Assembly: GCF_042434915.1 (NCBI RefSeq)
Contig: NZ_CP170198.1
Location: 992,001 to 1,056,000 of the forward strand
Length of the DNA: 64,000 nt
Reading direction: 5' to 3'
DNA from: Aquimarina sp042434915
GTDB lineage: Bacteria > Bacteroidota > Bacteroidia > Flavobacteriales > Flavobacteriaceae
Shown here: positions 8,140 through 17,658 of the stretch, one piece after another
Numbering within the stretch: position 1 is the first letter of the stretch
Layout of the letters: each line of letters begins with the position of its first letter
Position numbers and translations under genes: made by a program
The notes under the pieces: generated by a model
Databases searched by the model: none
Seen by the model: the letters and a program-made list of their open reading frames with translations, nothing else
Told to the model about the DNA's origin: nothing

Positions 8140-8660
8140 CTCTTAACAAGGAAAAGACTAAAATACTACATACGAATAAGAGTGGTTTATATTTTCTAGG
8201 TTTTGAGTTTCGTGTGCTCCGATCCAAGTTCAGTTGGAACAAGAGAAGTTATACCAATGTTCGTCCTAGTATGAAATCCCGAAGTAAGTAATTTACCAAA
8301 CTAAGCGAGTTGTTCAACCAACGACGTCATGGAGTATAGAGTGGATTTTTTGTAAACTGAATCAAACTCTGAGCGATTGGTTGAACAACTTTTCGATAGC
8401 TAAAACCACTCACATCTGGGAAACGGTGAAGATCCTCAAGAAGCATTTAGATTACAAGCTTTATAAATGGATGAAGGCAAAAGAAGAAAAGCGTATCGGG
8501 TGCTACGCCAGCGGCCCTATGAAACCTTAGTTACCTACTGTACATAGAGAAACTTGCGCGCTTAAAAATACTCTCGAAAGCGCAATGAAGAACGCTATCG
8601 GTAAGCCGTATGAGCGAAAAGTTCACGTACGGTTTGATGAAGGGGGTACTGATAGTTCTA
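8140..8660 (+). mobile_element. Group II intron 3' remnant with decayed maturase end (copy 1)
   Basis: Fragments of a reverse transcriptase/maturase are readable in several frames (FLGFEFRVLRSKFSWNKRSY; then WLNNF ... KKHLDYKLYKWMKAKEEKR). The element ends with a domain V-like hairpin at 8603-8636: AAGCCGTATGA, a GAAA-type loop and TTCACGTACGGTT, then GGGGG. These are hallmarks of a bacterial group II intron 3' end. Stops and frameshifts show it is dead, and the 5' part is missing. Confidence 0.7.
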
Positions 8661-8676
8661 AATTTTTTATATCTTT

Positions 8677-8746
8677 AACAGATAACAGATAACAGATAAC
8701 AGATAACAGATAACAGATAACAGATAACAGATAACAGATAACAGAT
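8677..8746 (+). repeat. AACAGAT x 10 tandem repeat
   Basis: Ten perfect copies of the 7-mer AACAGAT. The two related intron remnants have only one or two variant copies at the same place (TTTAATAGATACAAATAGGAG at 42897; TTTAATAAATATAAATAGG at 9654), so the 7-mer has expanded only here. It lies 56 bases upstream of the next start codon. Confidence 0.95.
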
Positions 8747-8802
8747 ACAAATAGGAGTAGGACTATTAGGCGCTATTCTACTAAACAATTAAGCAATACA
8801 CG

Positions 8803-9291
8803 ATGAGATCATTTAAATATTTATTTCTTTTTTTAATTATTTCATGCAATTCAGACGAATCTGAAGAAGCTATAATTGATTACTCTAAAATACTTGTTCA
8901 AGAAAGTCCTTGGGTTCTAGATAGAGTTGAGATATATGAGATTGAAAGTAAAGATGGTCATGTCTTTACTCAATCAGAGATTGAAGAACTAGCTGAGATT
9001 ATGAAAGATCTTTACTACGGTATTTTTGAATTTTACGAAGATGGTAGTGGTCTGTGGAATTCTGAAGGGTGGTGCCCAAATTGCGAAATTACTTGGTGGA
9101 TTGAAGAATCGGGAGGAAATGAAATTCGTTGGACTCACAGGTCATATGTTCATTCTCATTATATCCGCTCGATTAATCAAATTAACGAAATGATTCGGAA
9201 TATAAATAATGAAAATGGTTTTACGATTCAAAAACCAGATGGTACTTTTGTAGAAGGAAACCGTTTAATCGGAAACTATGTTTGGAATTAA
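8803..9291 (+). CDS. Hypothetical lipoprotein
   Basis: A 162-residue protein with a short hydrophobic N-terminus ending in a lipobox (LFLIISC, Cys15), then an acidic mature domain with WVLDRVEIYEIESKDG, a GIFEFYEDGSGLWNSEGWCPNCEITWW segment and paired Cys residues. This resembles lipocalin-like small lipoproteins of Bacteroidota, where a Trp and an 'F..DG.G' strand recur, but I cannot assign a family. It lies immediately downstream of an intron 3' remnant and the AACAGAT repeat. Confidence 0.7.
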   Translation: MRSFKYLFLFLIISCNSDESEEAIIDYSKILVQESPWVLDRVEIYEIESKDGHVFTQSEIEELAEIMKDLYYGIFEFYEDGSGLWNSEGWCPNCEITWWIEESGGNEIRWTHRSYVHSHYIRSINQINEMIRNINNENGFTIQKPDGTFVEGNRLIGNYVWN

Positions 9292-9308
9292 CTTTTTACT
9301 ACCGTATC

Positions 9309-9700
9309 CTATAAAAAGCACTAGACTAGTTCCTTATAATTAATATTTATTTTTTAAATTATTTCATATTGTTAATGATTAGCTGTTAGAATGTTGATAA
9401 TTCTAGTAGGATTATCAATATTTCAATAGCTTTTAAATAACTTGCTCGGCATCCTATATGTGATCCATTGTTTAATATGATGGTCACCAGCATCTGTATG
9501 ATTATACGTTATAAACTACTGTACATAGAAAAGTATGCACGACTAAAACACTCTTGAAAGCGAAATGAAGAACGCTAAATGTAAGCCGTATGAGCAAAAA
9601 GTTTACGTATGGTTTGATGACGGGGGCACTGATAGTTCTAGAATAGTTATATCTTTAATAAATATAAATAGGAGTAGCGCTATCAGGCGCTACTCTATGC
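9309..9700 (+). mobile_element. Dispersed repeat with group II intron domain V (copy 2)
   Basis: About 390 bp closely matching 42549-42945, from AGCACTAGACTAGTTCC through a conserved A+T-rich stretch to a domain V-like hairpin (9583-9616: AAGCCGTATGA ... TTTACGTATGGTT, GGGGG). It ends in a stem-loop GAGTAGCGC-TATCAG-GCGCTACTC. No coding capacity. The next gene starts eight bases after its end. Confidence 0.7.
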
Positions 9701-9707
9701 AACAACT

Positions 9708-10127
9708 ATGAAAAAAATCATACTGTTATCAATAATTGGAATTTCTAATTTGACTTTTGCTCAAACTGGATCAAAGTTAAGCGGAAAAATAGTTGATGAA
9801 AAACTCAATTGCTTATTCGGCGTGAAAATTACAAATCTGAATAGCGGAACGGAATTTATATCTGACCAAGATGGTTGTTATAAAATAATAGTAACCGAAA
9901 ATGACATCCTGGAATTTCAAATGATTGGACTAACAACGGACAAAATAAAAATTGAAAAATCGACTCAAACACTGAATTTAATAATGATGGATAAAGATGT
10001 AAATTGTTTAGGCGCAAATTGGACAGAAAAACAATACCGTAAAGTATCTCGTAAAATAGAAAAAGAACTAAAAAAATTATATAAGAAAGCGGAGAAACAG
10101 AATGTATGGAAAAATAGCAGTTGCTAA
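9708..10127 (+). CDS. Secreted protein with carboxypeptidase-regulatory-like (CarboxypepD_reg) domain
   Basis: A 139-residue protein. The signal peptide MKKIILLSIIGISNLTFAQ is cut after AQ. It is followed by SGKIVDEKLNCLFGVKITNL, FISDQDGCYKIIVTENDILEFQMIGL, the N-terminal beta-sandwich pattern (G.V.D....L.G..V) seen at the start of TonB-dependent receptors and in stand-alone surface proteins. The Lys-rich C-terminal helix (KVSRKIEKELKKLYKKAEKQ) is unusual. No receptor follows, so it is a stand-alone exported protein of unknown role. Confidence 0.7.
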   Translation: MKKIILLSIIGISNLTFAQTGSKLSGKIVDEKLNCLFGVKITNLNSGTEFISDQDGCYKIIVTENDILEFQMIGLTTDKIKIEKSTQTLNLIMMDKDVNCLGANWTEKQYRKVSRKIEKELKKLYKKAEKQNVWKNSSC

Positions 10128-10492
10128 CGCCAGTACCCGTTGCTTAAAAACAGTATTTTGAGCTTGTATAGGCTCTTTTTTAAGTAAAACAATAAGGCAA
10201 GCATTTCTGCTCCACTTTTTACTTTTCTTCCAATAATTTTGAACGTTATAGTGCTAAGCGAATCGATTCGTTGGTTTGATTCCCCCCAAGTTGGATAGAT
10301 TTATAAAATCTGTTTTTGTAGTTGAGTAGCGTTGTTATAATAAAATATGTAGTTTAGGGACTTTCAAAACGCATTACTAATCCCACTTCGTACTTTTGTT
10401 TAGTGTATTGTAAATAAGGAGTATAGTTAGCAAAGGTGACTGGATAATGTTGTTTGCTAAAATTAAAAAGAAACCTATCAATAGATACATCA
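10128..10492. other. Intergenic stretch with a degenerate attC-like half-site
   Basis: GCTAACGCCAGTACCCGTTGC directly after the stop resembles the half-sites at 8041 and 43588. The rest (AATAAGGCAAGCATTTCTGC, TTGAACGTTATAGTGC) looks like worn cassette material. I see no ORF, clear promoter or terminator. Confidence 0.4.
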
Positions 10493-11173
10493 ATGATTAA
10501 AATACATTTCATTACAGTGTTTTATATTCTGACAACAATACACCTAAATGCTCAGAAAGTCTTTTCAGCAGAACAGGTTGATAAGCTTGATTATCAAAAT
10601 GGAATATATGAAACAAAAGAGGATTTTATTAGAAAGACCCCTTCCTTGCGTCATTCGGTTCGAGTAAAAAATAGATTTCCCAAAGACCACATTGACTCCA
10701 TGATTAGAAGATGCTTTTTTATAGACTTGGTATTAGGAAAAAAAATTAAAAAAGCATTTGCTGTGGTTTATAATGGAAATTTGTATTTTAGAACAGGTGC
10801 TATCATCAAGAATAGGGATAGTAACGACAAATCATTGTCTTCAGCAACCTCTGCGAGCAGTCAGTTTGTTTTAGTTCTAAAAGGCGGGAATAATTATTTA
10901 TATACAGAAGCAAGCATTATCAACCATTGGCAAATAGGATTAAGTGCTGGTTTAGCGCGTGGAGCGATTTATAAAATGAACGATAATGGGACGAGATATT
11001 ATACAAATACAAAAGGATTAATTTGGGATTTTAAAAAATCAGAATTTAATATTTTTAGGGATTGTGCTGATTTTAAAGACTTTATTGATTCCCAAAACGT
11101 TAAATCCTTTGATTGTACTAATAATAGATTGACTTACGATAAAATAGTAGATTATATCGAGAAAATAAAATAA
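10493..11173 (+). CDS. Secreted hypothetical protein
   Basis: A 226-residue protein from the ATG at 10493, which begins a good signal peptide (MIKIHFITVFYILTTIHLNAQ). An upstream TTG would place 13 polar residues before it and is less likely. The mature part has an N-terminal AEQVDKLDYQNGIYETKEDF segment, recurrent in small Flavobacteriaceae exported proteins of unknown function, and a C-terminal CADFKDFIDSQN. Family not recognised. Confidence 0.7.
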   Translation: MIKIHFITVFYILTTIHLNAQKVFSAEQVDKLDYQNGIYETKEDFIRKTPSLRHSVRVKNRFPKDHIDSMIRRCFFIDLVLGKKIKKAFAVVYNGNLYFRTGAIIKNRDSNDKSLSSATSASSQFVLVLKGGNNYLYTEASIINHWQIGLSAGLARGAIYKMNDNGTRYYTNTKGLIWDFKKSEFNIFRDCADFKDFIDSQNVKSFDCTNNRLTYDKIVDYIEKIK

Positions 11174-11276
11174 TAGTAATTGCTAAAAGTGAGTAAGTAA
11201 AATTGTTAGCTATAATATAAAATAACTGAAAAATTTAAGATTAGTAAAAAAAGGAAAATAGTTAAGACTTATTAAA

Positions 11277-11927
11277 ATGAGAAGCTTACAATATATATTG
11301 ATACTACTTATAGTTATTGCTTGTCAACAAAACGGTAAAACGAAAAAGATAACGAGTGATTTGCAGACTGATTTGGAAGACGATAAAATCAATCGTTCAA
11401 CCGAATTACTTCCAGAACCTGATAGGATGGAGAGACTAAAAGGTCAAAAAATACTTATTGATACACTGCGCGTACAAAACAAACTAACGATAGAAATTTT
11501 AGTCAAAGAGCCAAACAAAGAAAAATTGACAAGAGTACTTAATGAAAATTTGCCAGAAACTATAGAAACTTCATATAATATTTGGAGAAACGAAAACGGA
11601 AGCATTGTGCTAATTGGCGAAGTTCCCACAAGTCAAAGTGGACATTGGGATATTGAATATCTACATTATTTTGACAAAAACATGAAAACTTTTGCGTTTC
11701 AAAGAAATACAAATTTCTTGAACAGTAGCTGTACTGATGGAGTTGCTTATGAAAGGATCACGACATATTATAACTCTGATTTCAATAGTGTTGACCGTAA
11801 GTATTCTCTTACCGATAAAGACAAAAAGAAATTAAATAAGGATGATTGTGCTATGCATCATGATTATCCAGCTGAGGTTTTTGATAACCTTGAACTTTAT
11901 TTACAAAAAATAAATTATGATAGCTAA
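11277..11927 (+). CDS. Hypothetical lipoprotein
   Basis: A 216-residue protein with a lipobox (ILLIVIAC, Cys16) and a polar mature region. It has a conserved-looking central stretch (VLIGEVPTSQSGHWDIEYLHYFD) and a Cys pair (SSCTDG, DDCAMHHD) that may form a disulfide. Family not recognised. It is a single gene with no close neighbour on the same transcript. Confidence 0.7.
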   Translation: MRSLQYILILLIVIACQQNGKTKKITSDLQTDLEDDKINRSTELLPEPDRMERLKGQKILIDTLRVQNKLTIEILVKEPNKEKLTRVLNENLPETIETSYNIWRNENGSIVLIGEVPTSQSGHWDIEYLHYFDKNMKTFAFQRNTNFLNSSCTDGVAYERITTYYNSDFNSVDRKYSLTDKDKKKLNKDDCAMHHDYPAEVFDNLELYLQKINYDS

Positions 11928-12171
11928 CATTAAACTAAGATAAAAAGCTCTAGCATTCGTTTGAGTAAAGTGAAATCGAGTGACAAGGCATAATATTAGT
12001 AATGGTATTTGTGAAGTATTGTATAGAAGTGTAATTTTTGGTTTTTCGATGAAAAGAATCTTAGAACGCAACAACAAGTGACAAAGATTGAAATTAATGT
12101 AGTGTATACCGCGTCTCTTAACAAACAGCTGAAAAATATGAAAACAATAACGATAATATAGGCTGACAAAT

Positions 12172-12555
12172 ATGATATCGAATGGGTGCTCAAAGTATGC
12201 TGAAATTGATTTTATTAAATCTAATTTTGATAACGAATATATTGTTATTGCTAAAGTGAAAAATAAAAATGCAGGACTTGGAAGATTAGTAAAGATTGAT
12301 AATAAAAATATCGAGCTTGGAGGAATCTACACGTTTCCCGATTTCAGAGGTTTGGGAGTTGCTGAAAATATTGTGAAAAATCTATGAGACAAAAATCCTT
12401 GCAAAGAATCTACTGTTTGGTGCCTTACTTTTAAAAATCTACGGGACTTTTATTCTAAATTTGGATTCAAAAATTATCAAAAAGAAACGGTCCCCAAAGC
12501 GGTAGCGAAAAAACTTAAATGGTGCAATTCAGAGAGTACAAATGAAAAAAAGTAG
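12172..12555 (+). pseudogene. GNAT-family acetyltransferase pseudogene
   Basis: The frame reads AEIDFIKSNF ... VKNKNAGLGRLVKID, then YTFPDFRGLGVAENIVKNL, matching the acetyl-CoA loop region (R-x-x-G-x-G/A) of GNAT enzymes. It then meets TGA at 12385. The same frame continues for 56 codons (STVWCLTFKNLRDFYSKFGF) with the expected GNAT C-terminus ('L..FY.K.GF'). One nonsense mutation splits an otherwise plausible enzyme of about 127 residues. Confidence 0.7.
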
Positions 12556-12579
12556 TGTTTCTTTGTAAAGATTAATAAA

Positions 12580-12775
12580 AGGCAGCGTACAACATTATAG
12601 AAAGCAAAAGGGCGATTAGAAAATTTTTTGAAACTCTTTGCTATTAACCTATACTGTAGAACTGTTGATTTGACTTTGAGAATGATAGGATAAAAATAAA
12701 ATACGAAATTTTTGACTTGTGATTAAAATGAAAGTTCATTGTTTTGTAACCCCGTATAAGCCATAGCCGAACAGT
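12580..12775. repeat. Degenerate attC-like repeat
   Basis: GTACAACATTATAGAAAGC then GGGCGATTAG resembles the array site at 5244 (CTACAACACTATCATATAGC, GGCGATTAG), and the tail GTATAAGCCATAGCCGAACAGTT could be the right half. Mismatches are many, so this is a relic. Confidence 0.4.
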
Positions 12776-12792
12776 TCTATACAATTTGAAAA

Positions 12793-13254
12793 ATGGAAAT
12801 AATAATCACAAAAGGTAAGAACAGAAACACCTTAATTTGTAAAAGAAACGATGAAACACTAACAAGTGTGAATCTTGGGCCAGATATACCGCACCACGAT
12901 ATTGCTCACTATGTAGTTGAAAAAGAGTTCAAATTGGAAAATGGATTTTACGGTAAGATTAAATCTGGTATGACTGTAGAAGAATTATCAGACAAAGAAA
13001 TAATCCAAAATCTGGGTTCTGAGACTTGGTTATCCGAAATTATGGCAAGAAATCTTCAATCTATGGGTTCTGGAGCCATCAAAATTGAGCAATTCATTGA
13101 ATTAATACATTGGGAAGCTAAAACTACCGATAGAGTCAAAGTTCCGAATATGAACTTAACAGATATAAAAAGAATGAAATCGGAATTTGATCGACTTTGC
13201 AAAAAGTGGAATTCCACCCCTGAAAATGGAGAATTAACACTGGTTTTTGAATAA
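12793..13254 (+). CDS. Hypothetical protein
   Basis: A 153-residue soluble protein without a signal peptide. It starts MEIIITKGKNRNTLICKRND and has a clear PHHDIAHYVVEKEF motif (two His and an Asp) with a C-terminal helical IKRMKSEFDRLCKKWNS. I recognise the pattern as recurring in Bacteroidota but know no function. It is preceded by a worn attC-like repeat, so it is probably old cassette cargo. Confidence 0.65.
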   Translation: MEIIITKGKNRNTLICKRNDETLTSVNLGPDIPHHDIAHYVVEKEFKLENGFYGKIKSGMTVEELSDKEIIQNLGSETWLSEIMARNLQSMGSGAIKIEQFIELIHWEAKTTDRVKVPNMNLTDIKRMKSEFDRLCKKWNSTPENGELTLVFE

Positions 13255-13351
13255 AAAACGATTATAACACCGAATTCTATGGATAACACTAGCTTGCAAA
13301 TTCGAGTTGCTGAACTTCGGGTTTGAATCTATAGGTTTGAGAAGAATTTAA

Positions 13352-13537
13352 TTTGATACAGACGAAGAGAATATAAGATCTCAAAAAGCAATCCAAAAGT
13401 TAGAAGCGAAAAAAGAAGGACTTTTTAGGAATAATTATGTTGACTCCACTGGAAAAAGTAAAAATGAGGTATACTTAAGTAGTATCAAATATGAATGGAA
13501 TTCTATAAAAGAGGAAAAATTTAAAGAGTTTTTTTAA
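13352..13537 (+). pseudogene. C-terminal remnant of a RimJ/GNAT-type acetyltransferase
   Basis: The open frame reads DTDEENIRSQKAIQKLEAKK, then GLFRNNYVDSTGKSKNEVYLSS and YEW, the C-terminal 'N..S..AI.KLGA..EG..R......G...D...YS' pattern of ribosomal-protein-type GNAT enzymes. It opens after a TAA with no start codon, so only the last ~60 codons survive. Confidence 0.65.
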
Positions 13538-14049
13538 ACACATTTTTACGGATATCGGTTACCATGGTACGATGATCCTTTAGTAGACCGAAATTAGATC
13601 GTAATAGTTTGGTTCTGGTAGATTTTGAGATGTAGGCTTGTCTATAAACAAAGAAACTCATAATGTAGTAGTTGAGAAAATGTTTTCTTGGCGGCCTAAA
13701 CTCTCATAATCTAAGCAATATTGATAGATTAATTCGATTAATTTTAGGTATGATTTATCTATTGTGGTTCAAAAAGCCATGCTTATAACACATATACGTG
13801 ATCATATTAGCAAAGCGACGAACCCGCTTAATTGTTATTTTTGGAAATATTCGAAGCTTGCAAAAAGTAAAAGTTAGTAGCTCATACAAAAAAATAAATC
13901 GAAAAGTAGGGTAACAATTTGCCCAGAGAAGATACATATACTTAATGGTATCCAATACTAAAGATCATAAATACTATAAACTAGTGTGAGCATTTTTAAG
14001 GATAATAATATTTATCTTGATTATTAAATCCAACTATAAGTATAATTTT
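13538..14049. other. Gene-poor stretch, no feature identified
   Basis: About 500 bases of A+T-rich sequence. A 66-codon reverse frame here has the composition of chance and no recognisable motif. No repeat, RNA gene or clear terminator seen. Confidence 0.4.
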
Positions 14050-14634
14050 ATGAAAAATAAGTCAGTTTATATTATTTTACTATCTATGATCTTTTTGTGG
14101 GGTTCATTTGTCCTAATTAATTATTTGTCTAACCCCACTGGATTTATTTCATATCTAGGATTTGCAAGAAGTAATAGCGGGACTATTTTGAGTTGGGTTT
14201 TAGCTTTACTGATAGTTATTTTGTATTGTTTTAGTGCGGCAAAAATAGCAGAGGTAAAATACTATATGTTCAGAATGAATTCGCTAAAAGTACTTGCAAT
14301 TCTTGCAGCAGTTTTTGCTGGGATAATGGAAGAAATAATTTATAGAAAGTGGATTATGGATTATCTTGATTCACATGAATTCTCAATTATACTACAGGTC
14401 ATAGTATCTGGTTTAGCTTTTGGAATAATTCATCTTATATGGGGAGTAAAAAACATAAAGGCCGGAGTAAATGCTTTTATTTCTACATCGATATTGGGTT
14501 TTACCTTGGCCATCGTATATTCAGTATCCAATAACAGCTTGGCACCATGCATAGTTGCTCATTTTATGATTACAGCGCTTATAGAACCAGGTTTATTGAT
14601 TGCTGCAAAAAATGATAAATTATCATACTGGTAA
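14050..14634 (+). CDS. CPBP-family intramembrane metalloprotease
   Basis: A 194-residue protein with at least five hydrophobic segments. The family motifs are the Glu-Glu-x3-Arg box (GIMEEIIYRKW) and, about 35 residues later, the His box (FGIIHLIWG). CPBP proteins resemble the CAAX protease Rce1 and are often found next to bacteriocin loci, where some act in immunity; the RiPP locus here is 5 kb away, so a link is only speculative. The ATG at 14050 is preferred over a TTG at 14017 because it begins right before the first membrane helix. Confidence 0.8.
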   Translation: MKNKSVYIILLSMIFLWGSFVLINYLSNPTGFISYLGFARSNSGTILSWVLALLIVILYCFSAAKIAEVKYYMFRMNSLKVLAILAAVFAGIMEEIIYRKWIMDYLDSHEFSIILQVIVSGLAFGIIHLIWGVKNIKAGVNAFISTSILGFTLAIVYSVSNNSLAPCIVAHFMITALIEPGLLIAAKNDKLSYW

Positions 14635-14768
14635 CCAATTGTGGTATTATGATACATACATATCATGTAAAATTAATTAAACTAAATTAATGGTACTATA
14701 AGGACCAGACTATTTCAAAATCCTAATTATATAGATTAGGACCTTAAACTTAAGTATTTAATAATCAT

Positions 14769-15320
14769 ATGAATCACATATCATCGGACATAATATTAAA
14801 AGAAATAAATTTAAGTGACAGTAAAAAGTTGTACGAACTGATGTTCGAAATATATCCACCTGTGTATAAACATTTATGGTTAGATAAAGGTGAATCATAT
14901 TTGAATGAATTATACTCAAAAGATAATCTTAAAAACGAACTTCAAAATCAAAATTCTAGATATTATTTTGTGGTGAGTAATAATATAAATATTGGAATTT
15001 TGCGAATTCTGCTGAATGAGCCGATAAACACTATAGAAAATGGTTTAGGCATCAAAATACATAGGATTTATCTTCACCCTTCAATTCATGGAAAGGGTTT
15101 TGGAAAAAGAATTTTTAATTGGATTGAGACCGAATTTGGCAAAATGGATTATTCATATTTTTGGTTGGAAGCTATGGATACTCAGGACAGCGCTATTAAG
15201 TTTTATGAAAAAATGGGGTTTAGTATAGTTAGTAGTTTTAAGTTAGATGCAAACTTAATGTTAGAGAATTATAAAGGTATGTACCGAATGGTAAAAGAGG
15301 TGTCGAAAGAGAAAAAGTAA
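14769..15320 (+). CDS. GNAT family N-acetyltransferase
   Basis: A 183-residue protein with the complete GNAT fold order: an N-terminal LKEINLSDSKKLYELMFEIYP, a central IGILRILLNEPI strand, the acetyl-CoA loop region IHRIYLHPSIHGKGFGKRIF (Q/R-x-x-G-x-G/A form: HGKGFG) and the C-terminal WLEAMDTQDSAIKFYEKMGF. It transfers an acetyl group from acetyl-CoA to an amine; the substrate cannot be told. It stands alone and is intact, unlike the two GNAT relics nearby. Confidence 0.85.
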   Translation: MNHISSDIILKEINLSDSKKLYELMFEIYPPVYKHLWLDKGESYLNELYSKDNLKNELQNQNSRYYFVVSNNINIGILRILLNEPINTIENGLGIKIHRIYLHPSIHGKGFGKRIFNWIETEFGKMDYSYFWLEAMDTQDSAIKFYEKMGFSIVSSFKLDANLMLENYKGMYRMVKEVSKEKK

Positions 15321-15579
15321 TACAATAAAAAACTGAGGTAAAAAAACGACTCTGTGTTGGGTAGATAGATGTAATAGTCTAATTCTTTACACTTTTTAAT
15401 TTGATTTTAAACCTGTAGTACTAGAAGTATTGAGACTTGCTAGCCACCTATGAGGAATAAAAATAACAGGTTCGAGTCTACTTGTAAGATCCTAGTGGAT
15501 ATTCTATTCAGTTGGTATTTATTAAATTAGTACTTTAATACATAGCACCAACTATTGACAAATGCGTTAAAAATATTTG

Positions 15580-16440
15580 ATGAAAAAAACAATTTTAATC
15601 CTACTTGTATTCTTGTTACCCTACGCTTTCTACGGACAAGAAATACGCTATGTTAAAGCTGATAATGGTTTAATCGTTAGAGAAGAACCTAATAAAAAGT
15701 CAAAGCGAATAGGTAAATATAAATACGCAGAGAAAGTTGAAGTTTTAGAAAAGACTGAAATTGAATTTTCAATAATTGACGCCGGTAAAAAGGTTAGCGG
15801 TGAGTGGTTCAAGATTTCAGGACTTATAGAGGGGACTTCAGTACAGGGATATGTTTTTAGTGGTTTTTTGACAGATCAGGTACTGAAAAAACGTATAGAA
15901 ATAAAGTTTAATGATGTTATCGTAGCGTTAGATCATATGCGAATTATGGATTACTCCAAGGTTTTAACACAAAAGCAAAAAGATACTGCCAAAATTAGCA
16001 TGGATTTATCTGGAACTCCAGAAGATAAATTTCTAAAAATTATAACTAAGAATTATAAGAAAATAGAAGTGTTTCAACGCCATGAAAATAGTATTACTAT
16101 AATGAACGAAGGTCCTCATTGCGATCTTACAGAGTGGAAACATTTTTATTCTGGATGGAAAAAATTACCTTATGATAAAGTCAAAAACTCATTCAAAACA
16201 TATAAATATTCTGAAAAGGATAGGGTTAAGTTTGATCCTGTAAATATTGATGAGCTCAAAAATGAAATAGACACGTATTGTGGAGAAGGCTGGTTGCACG
16301 TGTCAAAAAGTATTAAAGAAGTGAACGACTGTCCAAGCGGAGTATCCATAAGTAGCATATTCCTAAAAATTATTCTGACTGATAAAAATAATAAGATTAC
16401 TGAAAAAATTATTCAGTTTAAAATTCCTATGGGCTGCTAA
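15580..16440 (+). CDS. Secreted protein with an SH3-like domain
   Basis: A 286-residue protein whose signal peptide ends in FYGQ. Residues about 24-110 form a bacterial SH3 repeat: YVKADNGLIVREEPNKKSKRIGKYKYAEKVEVLEK ... GEWFKISG ... GYVFSGFLT. Such domains usually bind cell-wall or surface polymers. The C-terminal half is unknown and carries two Cys that may pair (CPSGVSISS, PMGC). The ATG at 15580 is preferred over the TTG one codon earlier. A CCATGC/GCATGG hairpin lies just after the stop. Confidence 0.7.
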   Translation: MKKTILILLVFLLPYAFYGQEIRYVKADNGLIVREEPNKKSKRIGKYKYAEKVEVLEKTEIEFSIIDAGKKVSGEWFKISGLIEGTSVQGYVFSGFLTDQVLKKRIEIKFNDVIVALDHMRIMDYSKVLTQKQKDTAKISMDLSGTPEDKFLKIITKNYKKIEVFQRHENSITIMNEGPHCDLTEWKHFYSGWKKLPYDKVKNSFKTYKYSEKDRVKFDPVNIDELKNEIDTYCGEGWLHVSKSIKEVNDCPSGVSISSIFLKIILTDKNNKITEKIIQFKIPMGC

Positions 16441-16656
16441 AATCCATGCGAACACGGCATGGGTTAATACAGCAGATCGCTAGTGCTAGGACTAATTAGG
16501 TTTTTCATTTTTTGGATAGTTTGCGATTTAGATAGGTGTACAATAGAATTACGTTATTAAAACATCATAAAGTTATTGTTTTTTTGTGAGTAAGTCATTT
16601 TCAAAAAGTTACCCTCATATATCTCAAATTACACAAGAATTAATTAAATTTAGTCT

Positions 16657-17547
16657 ATGAAAAAATTGAAAAAAAAGGACATCAATCCCGAGGTATTTGA
16701 TCTGTATGATGCATATGCCCATAATAAACTTGAGAGAAGACAATTTATTAAAAAATTATCGCTGTATGCAGTAGGGGGTATAACCGTGCCATCACTGCTT
16801 AGTTTTATCATGCCTAATTATATCGATAGTATTGTTGTACCACAGGACGATCAGCGTTTGGACTCAGAGTTTATCACGTATCAATCCTCAAAAGGAGGAG
16901 GAGAGATACGCGGTCTTTTGTCAAAACCTAAAAAAGAAAAGCATAAATTGCCAGGTATTATAGTTGTTCACGAAAATCGAGGTCTTAATCCTTATATTGA
17001 AGATGTAGCTAGAAGAGCAGCTTTAGAAGGATTTATTACCTTAGCACCTGATGCTTTGACACCTCTTGGGGGCTATCCTGGTAATGACGATGAGGGCAGG
17101 GTACTACAAAGAAAATTGGACAGAGGTAAAATGCTTGAGGATTTTATTGCAGCATATGATTATTTAAAATCGCATGAAGCTTGTACGGGTAAAGTAGGGG
17201 TTGTAGGGTTTTGTTTTGGTGGTTGGATATCAAATATGATGGCAGTCAAAGTACCAACACTATCAGCTGCAGTGCCTTATTATGGAGGTCAACCTGCTCA
17301 GGATGATATTTCAAAAATTAATGCACCCCTTATGATTCATAATGCAGGCTTAGATAAAAGAGTCAATGAAGGCTGGCCTGCGTACGAAGAAGGACTCAAA
17401 AAACATAATAAAAAGTACGAGGCGTTTATGTATCCCGATGTAAATCATGGATTCCATAATAATACGACACCCAGATATGATGAAGCGGCGGCCCAATTGT
17501 CGTGGAAGCGAACAATGGAGTTTTTCACTAAACAACTTGCTAACTAG
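16657..17547 (+). CDS. Dienelactone hydrolase family protein, probably Tat-exported
   Basis: A 296-residue alpha/beta hydrolase. Residues about 25-60 carry an RRQFIKKLSLYAVGG twin-arginine-like signal. The core has GIIVVHENRGLNPYIEDVARRAA, the nucleophile elbow GFCFGG (Cys186), an acid residue in HNAGLDKRVNEGW and the catalytic His in VNHGFHN. The Cys-Asp-His triad is that of dienelactone hydrolases (carboxymethylenebutenolidase), which open lactone rings; the physiological substrate is unknown. Length and motifs are complete. No operon partner. Confidence 0.88.
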   Translation: MKKLKKKDINPEVFDLYDAYAHNKLERRQFIKKLSLYAVGGITVPSLLSFIMPNYIDSIVVPQDDQRLDSEFITYQSSKGGGEIRGLLSKPKKEKHKLPGIIVVHENRGLNPYIEDVARRAALEGFITLAPDALTPLGGYPGNDDEGRVLQRKLDRGKMLEDFIAAYDYLKSHEACTGKVGVVGFCFGGWISNMMAVKVPTLSAAVPYYGGQPAQDDISKINAPLMIHNAGLDKRVNEGWPAYEEGLKKHNKKYEAFMYPDVNHGFHNNTTPRYDEAAAQLSWKRTMEFFTKQLAN

Positions 17548-17658
17548 GTTTATGTTTATTGCAAAAAAATATTCCTAGGTGTTTAAGTAACCGTTAGTAA
17601 AACGTACCATAATACAGTCAACATAATAATTATAAAACAAGTTTTATTTTGCAAATCA

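Noticed and set aside
13755..13955. 66-codon reverse frame
   Set aside because: No recognisable motif, no neighbours, composition like random A+T-rich sequence.
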